Shown piece by piece: positions 21,886 to 30,821 of a stretch of 38,527 nucleotides of DNA (position 1 is its first letter; every line of letters begins with the position of its first letter). The DNA comes from Kribbella turkmenica. GTDB lineage: Bacteria > Actinomycetota > Actinomycetes > Propionibacteriales > Kribbellaceae. The translations under genes and the position numbers were made by a program. The notes under the pieces are model-generated. The model had not been told where the DNA came from and did no database searches. It saw only the letters and a program-made list of their open reading frames with translations. Where the stretch lies: the NCBI RefSeq assembly GCF_004348725.1, contig NZ_SMKR01000058.1, positions 1 to 38,527 of the forward strand, read 5' to 3'.

Positions 21886-22777
21886 CCTCGCTGACTTCGA
21901 CTCCCGCTGGGCCGGCCTGGCCGGCGACGAGTCCCAACCCGATCCGGCCGACGCGTTCGTCTTCCGCTTCCAGGAAGTGGACGAGCATCTCGGCCCGGAT
22001 CAGCGCTGGTCCACCTGGCTGGACGTCGAGCGCGGTTCTCGCGGACCTGATCCCCGCCCGGACTGGGTGGTGACGGAACAGGGCGCGATCGACACCGAGC
22101 TCGGCGTCCTCAAAACCGGCAAGGAAGCCGACGTCTTCCTGATCGAACGGGCCGTCGAAGCCATCGGCGACAACCCGGCCCGGTCCTCGCTGCTGGCCGC
22201 CAAGCGGTACCGCACCGAGGAACACCGGTCGTTCCACCGCAGTACGTCGTACGTCGAAGGGCGGCGGACCCGGAACAGCCGGGACAGCCGCGCGATGGCG
22301 AAGAAGACCGCGCACGGCCGCAGCGTCGCCGCGGGGCAGTGGGCGTACGCCGAGTGGGACGCGCTCTGCCGGCTGTGGAAGGCCGGCGTCCCGGTGCCGT
22401 ACCCGGTCCAGGTGGACGGCACCGAGCTGCTGATGGAGTTCATCGACGACGGCGAGGGCGGGGCCGCGCCACGGCTCGCCCAGGTCCGGCCGCCGAAGGA
22501 CCTGCTCGGTCGGTACTTCGAGCAGGCACGCGACGGGATGCGTGAGTTGGCCAGGGCGGGGTTGGCCCACGGCGACCTGTCGCCCTACAACGTCCTGGCC
22601 CAGGGGGAGCGGATCGTGATGATCGACCTCCCGCAGGTGGTCGACATCGTCGGTAACCCGAAGGGGATGGACTTCCTGCTGCGGGACTGCCACAACATGG
22701 CGACCTGGTTCACCAATCGCGGGCTGGAGGTCGACGAGCAGGAGCTGTTCGCCGACCTGCTCACGATGGTGTTCTGA
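21845..22777 (+). CDS. RIO-type serine protein kinase
   Basis: 310 residues with the RIO1-like kinase fold. LKTGKEADVFL (89-99) is the nucleotide loop, Lys120 in AAKRYR the ATP lysine, HGDLSPYN (242-249) the catalytic loop with Asp244 and Asn249, and IDLPQ (260-264) with metal-binding Asp261. Between them lies the long Arg-rich insertion typical of RIO proteins. Eukaryotic/archaeal RIO1 works in small-subunit ribosome maturation; the bacterial role is unknown. ATG 21845 has AGGAG 8 nt upstream and lies inside the leader ORF 21781-21885. The last 17 bp overlap the end of the convergent hydrolase gene. Confidence 0.88.
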   Translation: MSSDVFRTDSELSDLADFDSRWAGLAGDESQPDPADAFVFRFQEVDEHLGPDQRWSTWLDVERGSRGPDPRPDWVVTEQGAIDTELGVLKTGKEADVFLIERAVEAIGDNPARSSLLAAKRYRTEEHRSFHRSTSYVEGRRTRNSRDSRAMAKKTAHGRSVAAGQWAYAEWDALCRLWKAGVPVPYPVQVDGTELLMEFIDDGEGGAAPRLAQVRPPKDLLGRYFEQARDGMRELARAGLAHGDLSPYNVLAQGERIVMIDLPQVVDIVGNPKGMDFLLRDCHNMATWFTNRGLEVDEQELFADLLTMVF

Positions 22778-23921
22778 TCGCCTGCTGCAGCAGCGGCACG
22801 AGCGGGACCAGCCGGCCGGGGTAGGCGTCGACGAGTCCGTCGACGTGGTTGCCTGCCTCGACCCGCTGGTACGTGTGCAGGCCGGTACGACGGGCCATCG
22901 CGGCGTACACGTCCGAGTTCTGCGTGATCGGCAGCAGACTGTCGTACGTGCCGTGAATGGTGACCAGCGGCCGGCGGATCTTCCCGGTCAACGCGATCCG
23001 CTGGACGGCTCGTTGGGCCTGTGGGCGCCGCGAGAAGTCGTAGTCGGCCTCGCTGCCGACGTAGGTGGGATCGAGCTCGGCCGCGTAGATCCGCTGCGTC
23101 AGCTTCCAGTAGACCGAGTAGTGGTACTCCCAGAGGAAGTCCGACCGGGGATCGAAACCGGCCGCGGTGATCAGCGCCGGAGACTGTTGCTCGTAGCCCC
23201 TGATCACCGGCGGCAGGAACGTGAAGAGGTTCTTGCCCGCCGTCCACAGGGTGCCCTCGAGATCGACTCCGCGGGTGTACAGCCCGGGGTGGTTCTCGAG
23301 CTGCCAGCGCACCAGGTAACCGCCGTTGGAGATGCCGGCCGCGATCACCTCACGGGCCGGACGCCGGTAGTACTGCGCGACGGTCGCCCGGGCGGCGCGA
23401 GTCAGCTGCGTGGTCCGCAGGTTCCACTCGACGATCGCGTCACCCGGCCGCACGCCGTCCTCGAAGAACTCGGCGCCGGTGTTGCCCTTGTCGGTCGCGG
23501 CGTACGCGTAGCCCAGCGAGAGCACGTAGTCCGAGATCGCCCGGTCGTTCGCGTACTGAGCCCGGACGCCGGGTGAGCCGGAGACGACCAGGCCGCCGTT
23601 CCATTCCTCCGGCAGCCGGATGACGAACTGGGAGTCGTGGTTCCAGCCGTGGTTGGTGTTGGTGTGTGAGCTGTCCGGGAAGTACCCGTCGATCTGGACG
23701 CCGGGGACGCCGGACTGCTGTGGCAGACCCGAGTGCGTGAGACCGGCGTAGTCTGCCGGATTGGTGTGCCCGGACCTGACGGTGCCGGCGGTGGTCAGGT
23801 CGTCGAGGTGTGCGAGTTGCTGGTGCTCGGCACCGGGAACCCGGACCTGACGGTGGGCATCGGCCGGCACGGTCACACCGGTCAGCAGCAGGACGGCGGA
23901 GAACAGAGCGAGGCGGCGCAT
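22761..23921 (-). CDS. Secreted alpha/beta hydrolase (tannase / 3-hydroxybutyrate-oligomer-hydrolase-like)
   Basis: 386 residues with a Sec signal peptide (MRRLALFSAVLLLTGVTVPADAH; cleavage likely after ADA). The nucleophile Ser lies in AAGISNGGYLVRW, an acid in HGTYDSLLPI and the His in EAGNHVDG, giving a full catalytic triad; the large insertion between them resembles tannase/feruloyl esterase or 3HB-oligomer hydrolases. Exported esterase, exact ester unknown. ATG 23921 has TAGCGT 6 nt upstream and no Shine-Dalgarno, so it is probably leaderless. It lies downstream of the KstD-like flavoprotein on the same strand with 75 bp between. Confidence 0.8.
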   Translation of the reverse strand: MRRLALFSAVLLLTGVTVPADAHRQVRVPGAEHQQLAHLDDLTTAGTVRSGHTNPADYAGLTHSGLPQQSGVPGVQIDGYFPDSSHTNTNHGWNHDSQFVIRLPEEWNGGLVVSGSPGVRAQYANDRAISDYVLSLGYAYAATDKGNTGAEFFEDGVRPGDAIVEWNLRTTQLTRAARATVAQYYRRPAREVIAAGISNGGYLVRWQLENHPGLYTRGVDLEGTLWTAGKNLFTFLPPVIRGYEQQSPALITAAGFDPRSDFLWEYHYSVYWKLTQRIYAAELDPTYVGSEADYDFSRRPQAQRAVQRIALTGKIRRPLVTIHGTYDSLLPITQNSDVYAAMARRTGLHTYQRVEAGNHVDGLVDAYPGRLVPLVPLLQQAIRTPS

Positions 23922-23996
23922 GGCGCCACGCTAGAAGCCGGTGCTGCGACCGGACAGAGGGTCGCGGCACACATACGCCGGTGGACGGGTGTTCTC

Positions 23997-25652
23997 CTAC
24001 GACACCGCCCGGGCCGCCGCGCGTCCCGCCGTACGGCCGGTGAACAGGCAGCCGCCGACGAAGGTGCCCTCCAGCGAGCGGTAGCCGTGCATGCCGCCGC
24101 CGCCGAAACCGGCCACCTCGCCGGCCGCGTAGGCACCGGGCAACGGCGTACCATCCGTTCGCAGCACCCGCGACTCCAGATCCGTCTGCAGACCACCGAG
24201 CGACTTCCGGGTCAGGATGTTCAGCCGTACGGCGATCAGCGGGCCGGCCTTGGGGTCGAGGATCCGGTGCGGTGTGGCCACCCGGATCAGCTTGTCGCCG
24301 CGGTAGTTCCGGGCGCCGCGCAGCGCGGTGATCTGCAGGTCCTTGGTGAAGGTGTTGGTCAGCTCGCGGTCCCGGGCGACGATCTGCCGCTCCAGGTCGT
24401 CCAGGTCGATCAGGTTGTCACCGGTCAGGTCGTTCATCCCGCGAACCAGGTCGGGCAGGTTCGCCCGGACGACGAAGTCGGCGCCCTTGTCCATGAACGC
24501 GCGCACCGGCGCGGTCGCGCCGCCGCGGGCCCGGCCGAGCACGCCCCGGATGTCCTTGCCGGTCAGGTCCGGGTTCTGCTCCTGGCCGGAGAGGGCGAAC
24601 TCCTTCTCGATGATCTTCTGGGTGAGCACGAACCAGGTGTAGTCGTACCCGGTCCGCATGATGTACTCGAGGGTGCCCAGGGTGTCGAACCCGGGGAACA
24701 GCGGCACCGGCAGCCGCTTGCCGGTGGCGTCGAACCAGAGCGACGACGGACCGGGCAGGATCCGGATGCCGTGCATCGGCCAGACCGGGTCCCAGTTCTG
24801 GATGCCCTCGGTGTAGTGCCACATCCGGTCCCGGTTCACGTACCGGCCGCCGGCCTTCTCGGTGATCGCCAGCATCCGGCCGTCCACGTGCGCAGGCACC
24901 CCGCAGATCATCCGCTTCGGCGGCTCGCCCATCCGCTTCGGCCACTGCGACCGGACCAGGTCGTGGTTGCCGCCGATCCCGCCGGACGTCACGATCACCG
25001 CCTGCGCGGTCAGCGCGAAGTCGCCCACCTCGGTCCGCGAACTGGGCAGCCCGCGCTCGACGTCACTCGGCTCGAGCACCTTGCCGGCGACGCCGTCGAC
25101 GACCCCGCCGGTGAGGGTGAGCTCGTCCACCCGGTGCCGGAACCGGAGCTCGACCAGCCCCTTCGCGACCGCCTCCCGGACCCGGCGCTCGAACGGCGCG
25201 ACCAGCCCGGGCCCGGTGCCCCAGGTGATGTGGAACCGCGGCACCGAGTTCCCGTGGCCGTCGGCGTTGTAGCCACCGCGCTCGGCCCAGCCGACCACCG
25301 GGAAGAACCGCACGCCCTGGGCGTGCAGCCACGGCCGCTTCTCGCCGGCCGCGAAGTCGACGTACGCCTCGGCCCACTGCCGGGCCCACCTGTCCTCGTC
25401 GTCCAGCCGGTCGAAACCGGCCGAGCCGAGCCAGTCCTGGAGCGCGAGATCCCGCGAGTCCCGGATGCCCATCCGGCGTTGCTCCGGGGAGTCGACGAAC
25501 ATCAGACCGCCGAACGACCAGAACGCCTGCCCGCCGAGCGAGGCCTCCGGCTCCTGGTCCAGCAGCAGTACTCTCCGGCCCGCGTCGGCCAGCTCGGCCG
25601 CAGCGGCCAGACCGGCCAGTCCCGCCCCGACGACGATCACATCCGCGTCCAT
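23997..25652 (-). CDS. FAD-binding dehydrogenase (KstD / fumarate-reductase-flavoprotein family)
   Basis: 551 residues. It begins with the FAD motif VVGAGLAGLAAA (7-18) followed by LLLDQEPEASLGGQAFWSFG, and ends with the second FAD segment PGAYAAGEVAGFGGGGMHGY. The family includes 3-ketosteroid delta-1-dehydrogenase and fumarate reductase-like enzymes; this group is commonly annotated only as FAD-binding dehydrogenase and I see nothing that fixes a steroid substrate. I choose ATG 25652 rather than 25661 because the latter overlaps a TATACA -10-like box (25666-25661). Divergent from the DUF5107 gene. Confidence 0.82.
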   Translation of the reverse strand: MDADVIVVGAGLAGLAAAAELADAGRRVLLLDQEPEASLGGQAFWSFGGLMFVDSPEQRRMGIRDSRDLALQDWLGSAGFDRLDDEDRWARQWAEAYVDFAAGEKRPWLHAQGVRFFPVVGWAERGGYNADGHGNSVPRFHITWGTGPGLVAPFERRVREAVAKGLVELRFRHRVDELTLTGGVVDGVAGKVLEPSDVERGLPSSRTEVGDFALTAQAVIVTSGGIGGNHDLVRSQWPKRMGEPPKRMICGVPAHVDGRMLAITEKAGGRYVNRDRMWHYTEGIQNWDPVWPMHGIRILPGPSSLWFDATGKRLPVPLFPGFDTLGTLEYIMRTGYDYTWFVLTQKIIEKEFALSGQEQNPDLTGKDIRGVLGRARGGATAPVRAFMDKGADFVVRANLPDLVRGMNDLTGDNLIDLDDLERQIVARDRELTNTFTKDLQITALRGARNYRGDKLIRVATPHRILDPKAGPLIAVRLNILTRKSLGGLQTDLESRVLRTDGTPLPGAYAAGEVAGFGGGGMHGYRSLEGTFVGGCLFTGRTAGRAAARAVS

Positions 25653-25720
25653 GAGGTCCATGTATAGCGGACAACCGGCGCCGATAGACGCACTTGCACA
25701 GAATCGTGAGGATGGGACCT

Positions 25721-27622
25721 GTGACGATCCTTTCCGCGCAAGACCTGGTCCTGCCCGCCGCCGCACTCGGAGCGGAGAATCCGCTCGCCCCGTTGAGCAG
25801 CCGGCAGGAGCTCCACCAGGTCCAGAACCTCGACGACCTCCCCGCGGACCTGCGCGAGAACATCGGGTACGGCCGGTTGCACAGCCCACTGCCGTGCCTG
25901 AATCAGGACGGGTACGACCGCGACTTGACCGACCGCACGTTCCCCGCTCTGGTGCTGGAGAACGACCACCTCCGCGCGACCGTGCTGCCGGGCGTCGGCG
26001 GCCGCCTCTACTCCCTCGTCCACACGGCGAGCGGTGCCGAGCTGCTCTACCGCAACCCGGTCTTCCAGCCCGCCAACCTTGCCCTGCGCAACGCCTGGTG
26101 GGCCGGTGGCGTCGAGTGGAACGTCGGCAGTACCGGCCACTGGACCGGGACCTGCGAACCCATGCACGCCGCCCGCGTCGACGGCCCGGACGGTACGCCG
26201 GTACTCCGCCTCTGGGAGCTGGAACGGACCAGGAATCTCGTCACCCAACTCGACTTCTGGCTTCCGGGCGACTCGGAATTCCTCTATGTCGGCGTCCGGC
26301 TGCAGAATCCGTCCGACGCCGAGATTCCGGCGTACTGGTGGTCGAACATCGCCGTCGAGCAGTCCCCGTCGACCCGCGTGCTGGTCCCGGCCGACCAGGC
26401 CTGGCGCTTCGGGTACGCCGGATCCGGCCGGCCCGGCGCGACCGGACGCTACCTCGACCTGGTCGGCGTCCCGGAGTTCGAGGGGATCGACCTGACCTAT
26501 CCGATGCGGCATCGCCGCGCGGTCGACTTCTTCTTCGAACCACTCGCCGGCGAACGGCCGTGGATCGCGTCCGTCGACGCCGACGGCCACGGACTCGCGC
26601 AAGCCTCGACCGAGCGGCTGCAGGGCCGGAAACTGTTCGTCTGGGGCGAGGGTGCGGGCGGCCGGCGATGGCAGGAGTGGCTGTCACCGGGCCTGCGCGG
26701 ACACGGGTACGCAGAGATCCAGGCCGGCCTGGCCCGGACCCAGCTGGAGCACCTGAAGTTGCCCGCAGCAACTAATTGGCACTGGCTCGAGGCGTACGGC
26801 CGGGTCTCGGTCGACCCCGCGGCCGCGCACGCCGACGACTGGACCGCCGCCCGTACGGCCGGCGCCCAGTCCCTCCGCCCGGTGCTGGACCAACTGCGGG
26901 ACCGCGAGCAGGAGTGGCTGACGGTCGCGGACGCCGTCCCGGCCGAGCAACTCGCGGTCGGGTCCGGTTGGGGTGCACTCGAGCTCGCCCGGACCGGCTG
27001 GACGGTCTCAGCCGGTACGCCGTTCGCCGAGGACACGATGACTGCGCGGGAGCGCGCCTGGTTGCCGCTGCTCGACGGACGGTTGCCGGCGGCGGACGCC
27101 GTACCGGACGGGACGCTGGTGAGCTGGCGAGAACTGCTGGAGAAGGCAGCGGAGAACTGGCTCGTCTGGTACCACCGCGGTGTCGCTCGGCACCACGCGG
27201 GTGACACGGACGGCGCCGCGGCCGCCTGGCTCGAGGCCGGCGACAACCCGTGGGCACTGCGGAACCTAGGCCTCGTCACCGGCGACCTGGCGTACTACGA
27301 ACGAGCGGTCGCACTGGCGCCCGACCTGGTGGAACTCGTGGTCGAGGCAGTCGAGGTGGCGATGGCCGTCGACGTGGATCGCGCCGGCTACCTGCTCGCG
27401 AACTGTCCCGACGACCCGCGTATCCGGCTGCTCCGGATCCGGCACGCGCTGCGGACCGGCGATCCGCGAACCGCCCACGAACTGCTGGCCGACGGCTTTC
27501 AGTTGCCGACCGTCCGGGAGGGTGCGAACCCGCTCGCGGACCTGTGGGTGGAGACCGAGGAAGCCCTCGGCACCAACCGTCCGGTGCCGCCGCGGTATCA
27601 GTTCGGGATGGGCGGTCACTGA
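25721..27622 (+). CDS. DUF5107 protein with C-terminal TPR region
   Basis: 633 residues. The N-terminal half is DUF5107 (about 50-350), with the recognisable VLENDHLRATVLPGVGGRLYS and NPVFQPANLALRNAWWAGG segments of a galactose-mutarotase-like beta-sandwich that binds carbohydrate. The second half contains TPR-like helices (WYHRGVARHHAGDTDGAAAA, LGLVTGDLAYYERAVALAPD). The domain combination is known in sugar-utilisation loci, but no sugar transporter or hydrolase is adjacent. I choose GTG 25721, where homology begins (TILSAQDLVLPAA); ATG 25712 is the alternative. GAGG lies 9 nt before the GTG. Confidence 0.85.
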   Translation: MTILSAQDLVLPAAALGAENPLAPLSSRQELHQVQNLDDLPADLRENIGYGRLHSPLPCLNQDGYDRDLTDRTFPALVLENDHLRATVLPGVGGRLYSLVHTASGAELLYRNPVFQPANLALRNAWWAGGVEWNVGSTGHWTGTCEPMHAARVDGPDGTPVLRLWELERTRNLVTQLDFWLPGDSEFLYVGVRLQNPSDAEIPAYWWSNIAVEQSPSTRVLVPADQAWRFGYAGSGRPGATGRYLDLVGVPEFEGIDLTYPMRHRRAVDFFFEPLAGERPWIASVDADGHGLAQASTERLQGRKLFVWGEGAGGRRWQEWLSPGLRGHGYAEIQAGLARTQLEHLKLPAATNWHWLEAYGRVSVDPAAAHADDWTAARTAGAQSLRPVLDQLRDREQEWLTVADAVPAEQLAVGSGWGALELARTGWTVSAGTPFAEDTMTARERAWLPLLDGRLPAADAVPDGTLVSWRELLEKAAENWLVWYHRGVARHHAGDTDGAAAAWLEAGDNPWALRNLGLVTGDLAYYERAVALAPDLVELVVEAVEVAMAVDVDRAGYLLANCPDDPRIRLLRIRHALRTGDPRTAHELLADGFQLPTVREGANPLADLWVETEEALGTNRPVPPRYQFGMGGH

Positions 27623-27723
27623 CGCGGCAGACAGTTTGTCAGGACTTGGGAACCGAACACCCCCGGGTGGCGTCTCACCGGTGTGCGGCAAGGGCCGCGC
27701 AACGCAGTATCGACCAAGACGAC

Positions 27724-27745
27724 CGCGCCGCCCGCGGGCGGCGCG
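27724..27745. promoter_or_regulatory. 22-bp perfect GC palindrome before the DUF3592-like gene
   Basis: CGCGCCGCCCG and its exact reverse complement CGGGCGGCGCG adjoin without a loop. It ends 15 bp before ATG 27761 and just before the ribosome-binding site. Either an operator or an RNA hairpin that could mask translation; it lies 101 bp after the DUF5107 stop, too far and too close to the next start to be a simple terminator. Confidence 0.5.
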
Positions 27746-27760
27746 TCGGGGGTGAGTGCC

Positions 27761-28168
27761 ATGTTGACGATCCTCGTACTCGGTGGGTTCGGCCTGGTGC
27801 TGCTGGTCACGGCATGCATCGTGCTGGACGTGCTCGCCGGGGTCCGGCGGGACAAGCTCCCCACGGGCACGGAAGAGAAGACGGCTGGTCAGGTGATCCG
27901 GGTCCGTGGCCCGGTTCGCGGTCAGCTGAAAGGCGGCGTACCGACGGAGTACACCGAGGTCACCGTCGAGTACTGCACCCGCCGGGGTGAGGGACCGTTC
28001 GAGGTCTCCCGCCGGCTTCCGGCGGGCAGCAGGATTGCTTACTCCAAGGGCGACCGGGTGATCGTGAGCTACGACGTCCGGGCACCGCGCCGGGCCCGGA
28101 TCGCCGGCCGGGTCAGCCACTGGCCGCAGCTGGGTCCGCGCAACGCGGACCCTGTTCCACAGCCCTGA
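27761..28168 (+). CDS. DUF3592-like membrane-anchored protein
   Basis: 135 residues: one N-terminal transmembrane helix (LTILVLGGFGLVLLVTACIV) followed by a charged linker and a soluble beta-rich domain with a TAGQVIRVRGPVRG strand pair, YTEVTVEYCTRRGEG and SKGDRVIVSYDVRAPRRARI, the pattern of DUF3592-type proteins. The soluble part should be cytoplasmic or periplasmic depending on helix orientation, which I cannot fix. ATG 27761 is preceded by GGGGGTGAG; a GTG three codons upstream is an alternative. Function unknown. Confidence 0.7.
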   Translation: MLTILVLGGFGLVLLVTACIVLDVLAGVRRDKLPTGTEEKTAGQVIRVRGPVRGQLKGGVPTEYTEVTVEYCTRRGEGPFEVSRRLPAGSRIAYSKGDRVIVSYDVRAPRRARIAGRVSHWPQLGPRNADPVPQP

Positions 28169-28193
28169 GCCAGAAAGCTTCCGGGTGATTCGT

Positions 28194-28210
28194 CCTCGCC
28201 GCCCGCGAGG
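28194..28210. terminator. Hairpin between convergent genes
   Basis: CCTCGC and GCGAGG arms with a 5-nt loop, followed on + by GCTTTCGCT. It lies between the convergent DUF3592-like and TetR genes and can serve both. Confidence 0.5.
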
Positions 28211-28220
28211 GCTTTCGCTG

Positions 28221-28847
28221 TTACGCCTGCAGGTGGGGGGCCAGGAGGTCGTAGAGCACCGGACGGCCCCGGGACAGGACGTACTCGGCCTCGGCGGGAG
28301 TGAGGCGGTCGGCCAGGTGCGCGAGCGCCTCGCCCATGGTGATGCTCAACGTGACCGCCAGCCGGAACTCGCGGCCGTCCGTGGCGCCGAACCGCGTCGT
28401 CAGCAGCTCGGCGAACTCACCCGCGTGCTGGTCGTCGAACTCCCCCGGCTTCGTCTCCAGGTCCGGGTCGCCCAGCCCGCTCAGCGCCACCGCCTTGAAC
28501 CCGGGGTCCGTCCGGTGCATCTCCCGGAACGTGTCCAGAGTGACGTCCACCGCCTGCCGCCACGACGTCACCGGCGCCAGCCGCTCCCGGACCGCCTCGG
28601 TGTAACGCGCCTGGTTCCGGCGTTCGATCGCCTGGATCAGGCTCCGCTTGTCCGGGAAGTACCGATACACGCTGCCGACCGCGATCTCCGCCCGTTTCGC
28701 GATCCCGCTCGTCGACGCGGCGTCGTAGCCGCGCTCGACCACCTCGGCACAGGCCGCGTCCAGGATCCGTTCGACCTGCCGGCTGGCCCGGTCCTGGGTC
28801 GGTGTCCGGCGCAGCGGATACGCCCCCGATGTCACCATGTCGCTCAT
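28221..28847 (-). CDS. TetR-family transcriptional regulator
   Basis: 208 residues. The N-terminal DNA-binding domain is VERILDAACAEVVERGYDAA followed by STSGIAKRAEIAVGSVYRYF and PDKRSLIQAIERR, the classic TetR helix-turn-helix with the VYRYFP signature. The C-terminal ligand domain contains TLDTFREMHRTDPGFKAVAL. ATG 28847 abuts a TTGTCC/GGACAA inverted repeat; ATG 28838, three codons in, has GACAAT 7 nt upstream and may be a leaderless start. Divergent from the phospholipase C gene; probably represses itself and perhaps that operon. Confidence 0.88.
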   Translation of the reverse strand: MSDMVTSGAYPLRRTPTQDRASRQVERILDAACAEVVERGYDAASTSGIAKRAEIAVGSVYRYFPDKRSLIQAIERRNQARYTEAVRERLAPVTSWRQAVDVTLDTFREMHRTDPGFKAVALSGLGDPDLETKPGEFDDQHAGEFAELLTTRFGATDGREFRLAVTLSITMGEALAHLADRLTPAEAEYVLSRGRPVLYDLLAPHLQA

Positions 28848-28869
28848 TGTCCATGTTCTGGGGGGACAA
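28847..28869. promoter_or_regulatory. Candidate TetR operator
   Basis: TTGTCC (28847-28852) and GGACAA (28864-28869) with an 11-bp spacer, at the very start of the TetR gene and 95 bp before the divergent phospholipase gene. Position and geometry fit autoregulation. Confidence 0.5.
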
Positions 28870-28963
28870 CGTTGCCACCTTCCTGTGACAGATTGCCGTC
28901 AGATCGGCGTCACCGCGCCGAGGCATGATCTTGTGTCCGTCCACAGGAGGGGAAACACCCGCC

Positions 28964-30151
28964 ATGCGCATCAGCAGAACGGTGGTCGCCGGCCTGGCGT
29001 CCGCCGCGATCGCCGCGTCCGGACTCGCCGGTACGGTGCTCAGCACCCAGCAGACGTCACAGCCTCCGCAGGCTCCGCAGGCGAAGGGCCACGAGAACGG
29101 CTCCGGGCTGCGGCTCAACCAGCTCCAGATGATGGGCTCGCACAACTCCTACCACCGTGAGCTCAGCCCGGCCGAGCAGAAGGTCCAGGAGGCGCAGAAC
29201 CCCGGCTCGGTCAACCTCTGGTACTCGCACGCCGCGATCCCGGGTCAGCTGGCGGACCAGAACATCCGCACCCTCGAGCTCGACCTGCTCCCGGACCCGG
29301 ACGGCGGGCTCTACACCTACCCGCTGATCCGGAAGCTGACCGGACAGGGGCCGCTCACCGATCCGGTGCTGGCGCAGCCTGGCATCAAGGTCTTGCACAT
29401 CCCGGACTTCGACTACAACAGCACCTGCGCGTCGCTCGTCGTCTGCCTGCGGCAGGTGAAGGCCTGGTCAGACCGGAACCCGGACCACACGCCGATCACG
29501 ATCAGCCTCGAGCTCAAGCAGTCCGACCCGAGGATCGTCGCGGCCGGCGGGGTGCAGTCGCCGCCGTGGGACGCGGCCAACCTGGAGCGAATCGATGACG
29601 AGATCCGCTCGGTGTTCTCCGAGCAGGCGATCCTGACCCCGGACGACGTCCGCAGGCCCGGCCTGACGCTGGAGCAGTCGGTGCTCACCAAGGGCTGGCC
29701 GACGGTCGACTCCGTCCGCGGCCAGGTGTTGTTCTACTTCGACAACGGCGGCGCCGGCGCGATCCGCGACCTGTACCGGGCCGGCCGGCCGAACCTGGAG
29801 GGCCGGGCGGTCTTCACCCGCGGTCCCGAGGGCGAGCCGGACGCCGCGATCACCCAGGTGAACGACCCGCGCGGCGCCAACCAGGCCGAGATCCAGCGGC
29901 TGGTGGCGAAGGGGTACCTGATCCGCACCCGGTCGGACGAGCCGATGGCGACGATCCGCGACAAGGACTTCAGCCGGGTCGGGATCGCGTTGGCCAGCGG
30001 CGCCCAGGTGGTGACCACGGACTTCCCGGTCGTCGGGATGGCGGCGCGCTACGACAGCGACTTCGTCGCCAAGCTGCCGGGGGACACCCCCGTACGATGC
30101 AATCCTGTGTCGGCGCCGACGTGGTGCCGGGGGAACGTCTCGGGAAGGTGA
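28964..30151 (+). CDS. Secreted Ca2+-dependent phosphoinositide-specific phospholipase C (PI-PLC-C1 family)
   Basis: 395 residues with a signal peptide (MRISRTVVAGLASAAIAASG..LAG). The catalytic TIM-barrel shows MGSHNSYH (His60), ELDLLPDPDG (Glu105/Asp107, calcium site) and VLHIPDFDY (His145), the pattern of the PF16670-type phosphoinositide phospholipase C; a later TISLELKQSD strand and GYLIRTRSDEP complete the barrel. It should cleave phosphoinositides or related phosphodiesters outside the cell. ATG 28964; AGGAGG is 13 nt upstream, somewhat far. An OsmC gene follows after 7 bp, so both share a transcript. Confidence 0.85.
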   Translation: MRISRTVVAGLASAAIAASGLAGTVLSTQQTSQPPQAPQAKGHENGSGLRLNQLQMMGSHNSYHRELSPAEQKVQEAQNPGSVNLWYSHAAIPGQLADQNIRTLELDLLPDPDGGLYTYPLIRKLTGQGPLTDPVLAQPGIKVLHIPDFDYNSTCASLVVCLRQVKAWSDRNPDHTPITISLELKQSDPRIVAAGGVQSPPWDAANLERIDDEIRSVFSEQAILTPDDVRRPGLTLEQSVLTKGWPTVDSVRGQVLFYFDNGGAGAIRDLYRAGRPNLEGRAVFTRGPEGEPDAAITQVNDPRGANQAEIQRLVAKGYLIRTRSDEPMATIRDKDFSRVGIALASGAQVVTTDFPVVGMAARYDSDFVAKLPGDTPVRCNPVSAPTWCRGNVSGR

Positions 30152-30158
30152 GCTGAGC

Positions 30159-30599
30159 ATGTCGGAGCACGTGGTCGATGTCAGCTGGAGTCGCGGTGGG
30201 CACGAGTTCACCTACGACACCTACCACCGCGACCACGAGTGGCGCTTCGACGGCGGTGTCACCGTGCCCGCGTCGGCCAACCCGGCGTACCTGGGCACCC
30301 CGGGGCCCGTCGACCCGGAGGAGGCGTTCGTGGCGGCGCTGTCGTCCTGCCACATGCTGACCTTCCTGGCGATCGCGGCCCGCAAACGCCTGGTGGTCGA
30401 CGCGTACGACGACCACGCGGTCGGCGTGATGGCGAAGAACGAGGCCGGCCGGCTGGCGATCACCCGGGTGACGCTGCACCCGAAGATCGTCTGGGGCGGT
30501 CCGGAGCCGGACGCCGAGGCGCTCGAGCGGATGCACCACCGCGCTCACCTGGAGTGTTTCATCGCCAACTCGGTGACCACCGAGGTGACGGTGGCCTAG
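30159..30599 (+). CDS. OsmC-family peroxiredoxin
   Basis: 146 residues, OsmC/Ohr fold. Both redox cysteines are present: Cys64 in ALSSCHMLTFL and Cys133 in HLECFIANS, with the preceding PEEAFVAA helix. The family reduces organic hydroperoxides through a thiol cycle, cytosolic. ATG 30159 has GGTGAG 8 nt upstream, and the gap to the phospholipase stop is 7 bp. Pairing with a secreted phospholipase is unusual. A strong hairpin follows 10 bp after the stop. Confidence 0.9.
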   Translation: MSEHVVDVSWSRGGHEFTYDTYHRDHEWRFDGGVTVPASANPAYLGTPGPVDPEEAFVAALSSCHMLTFLAIAARKRLVVDAYDDHAVGVMAKNEAGRLAITRVTLHPKIVWGGPEPDAEALERMHHRAHLECFIANSVTTEVTVA

Positions 30600-30609
30600 T
30601 GCAACAAAA

Positions 30610-30669
30610 ACCACCCGCCGGCCTGGCCTGAGCCTCGCGCAATTGGCGTCAGGACGGCCGGCGGGTGGT
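30610..30669 (-). terminator. Strong bidirectional terminator with U-tract on the minus strand
   Basis: 14-bp perfect arms at 30610-30623 (ACCACCCGCCGGCC) and 30656-30669; the 32-nt loop itself pairs again through CCTGA/TCAGG. Read leftwards the stem is followed by TTTTTGTTG, a textbook intrinsic terminator for the minus-strand unit from 32161; read rightwards it ends the phospholipase-osmC transcript. Confidence 0.8.
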
Positions 30670-30821
30670 GTGCGGTGCACCTCTGTGGCGGTGCACCGGT
30701 CACGGATCCGGCGGCGCGGCGCACTGGGCGCCTCTGCGTTCGTGTGCGACTCCGTGCGGTCTGGCTCGGTGGGCAAGACCGTCCGGGCGCGCCGCCTGGA
30801 TCCGTTCGTCCGGTACGCGCC

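Noticed and set aside
25653..25661. ATG 25661 as start of the KstD-like gene
   Set aside because: It overlaps a TATACA box; ATG 25652 directly precedes the FAD motif at normal distance.
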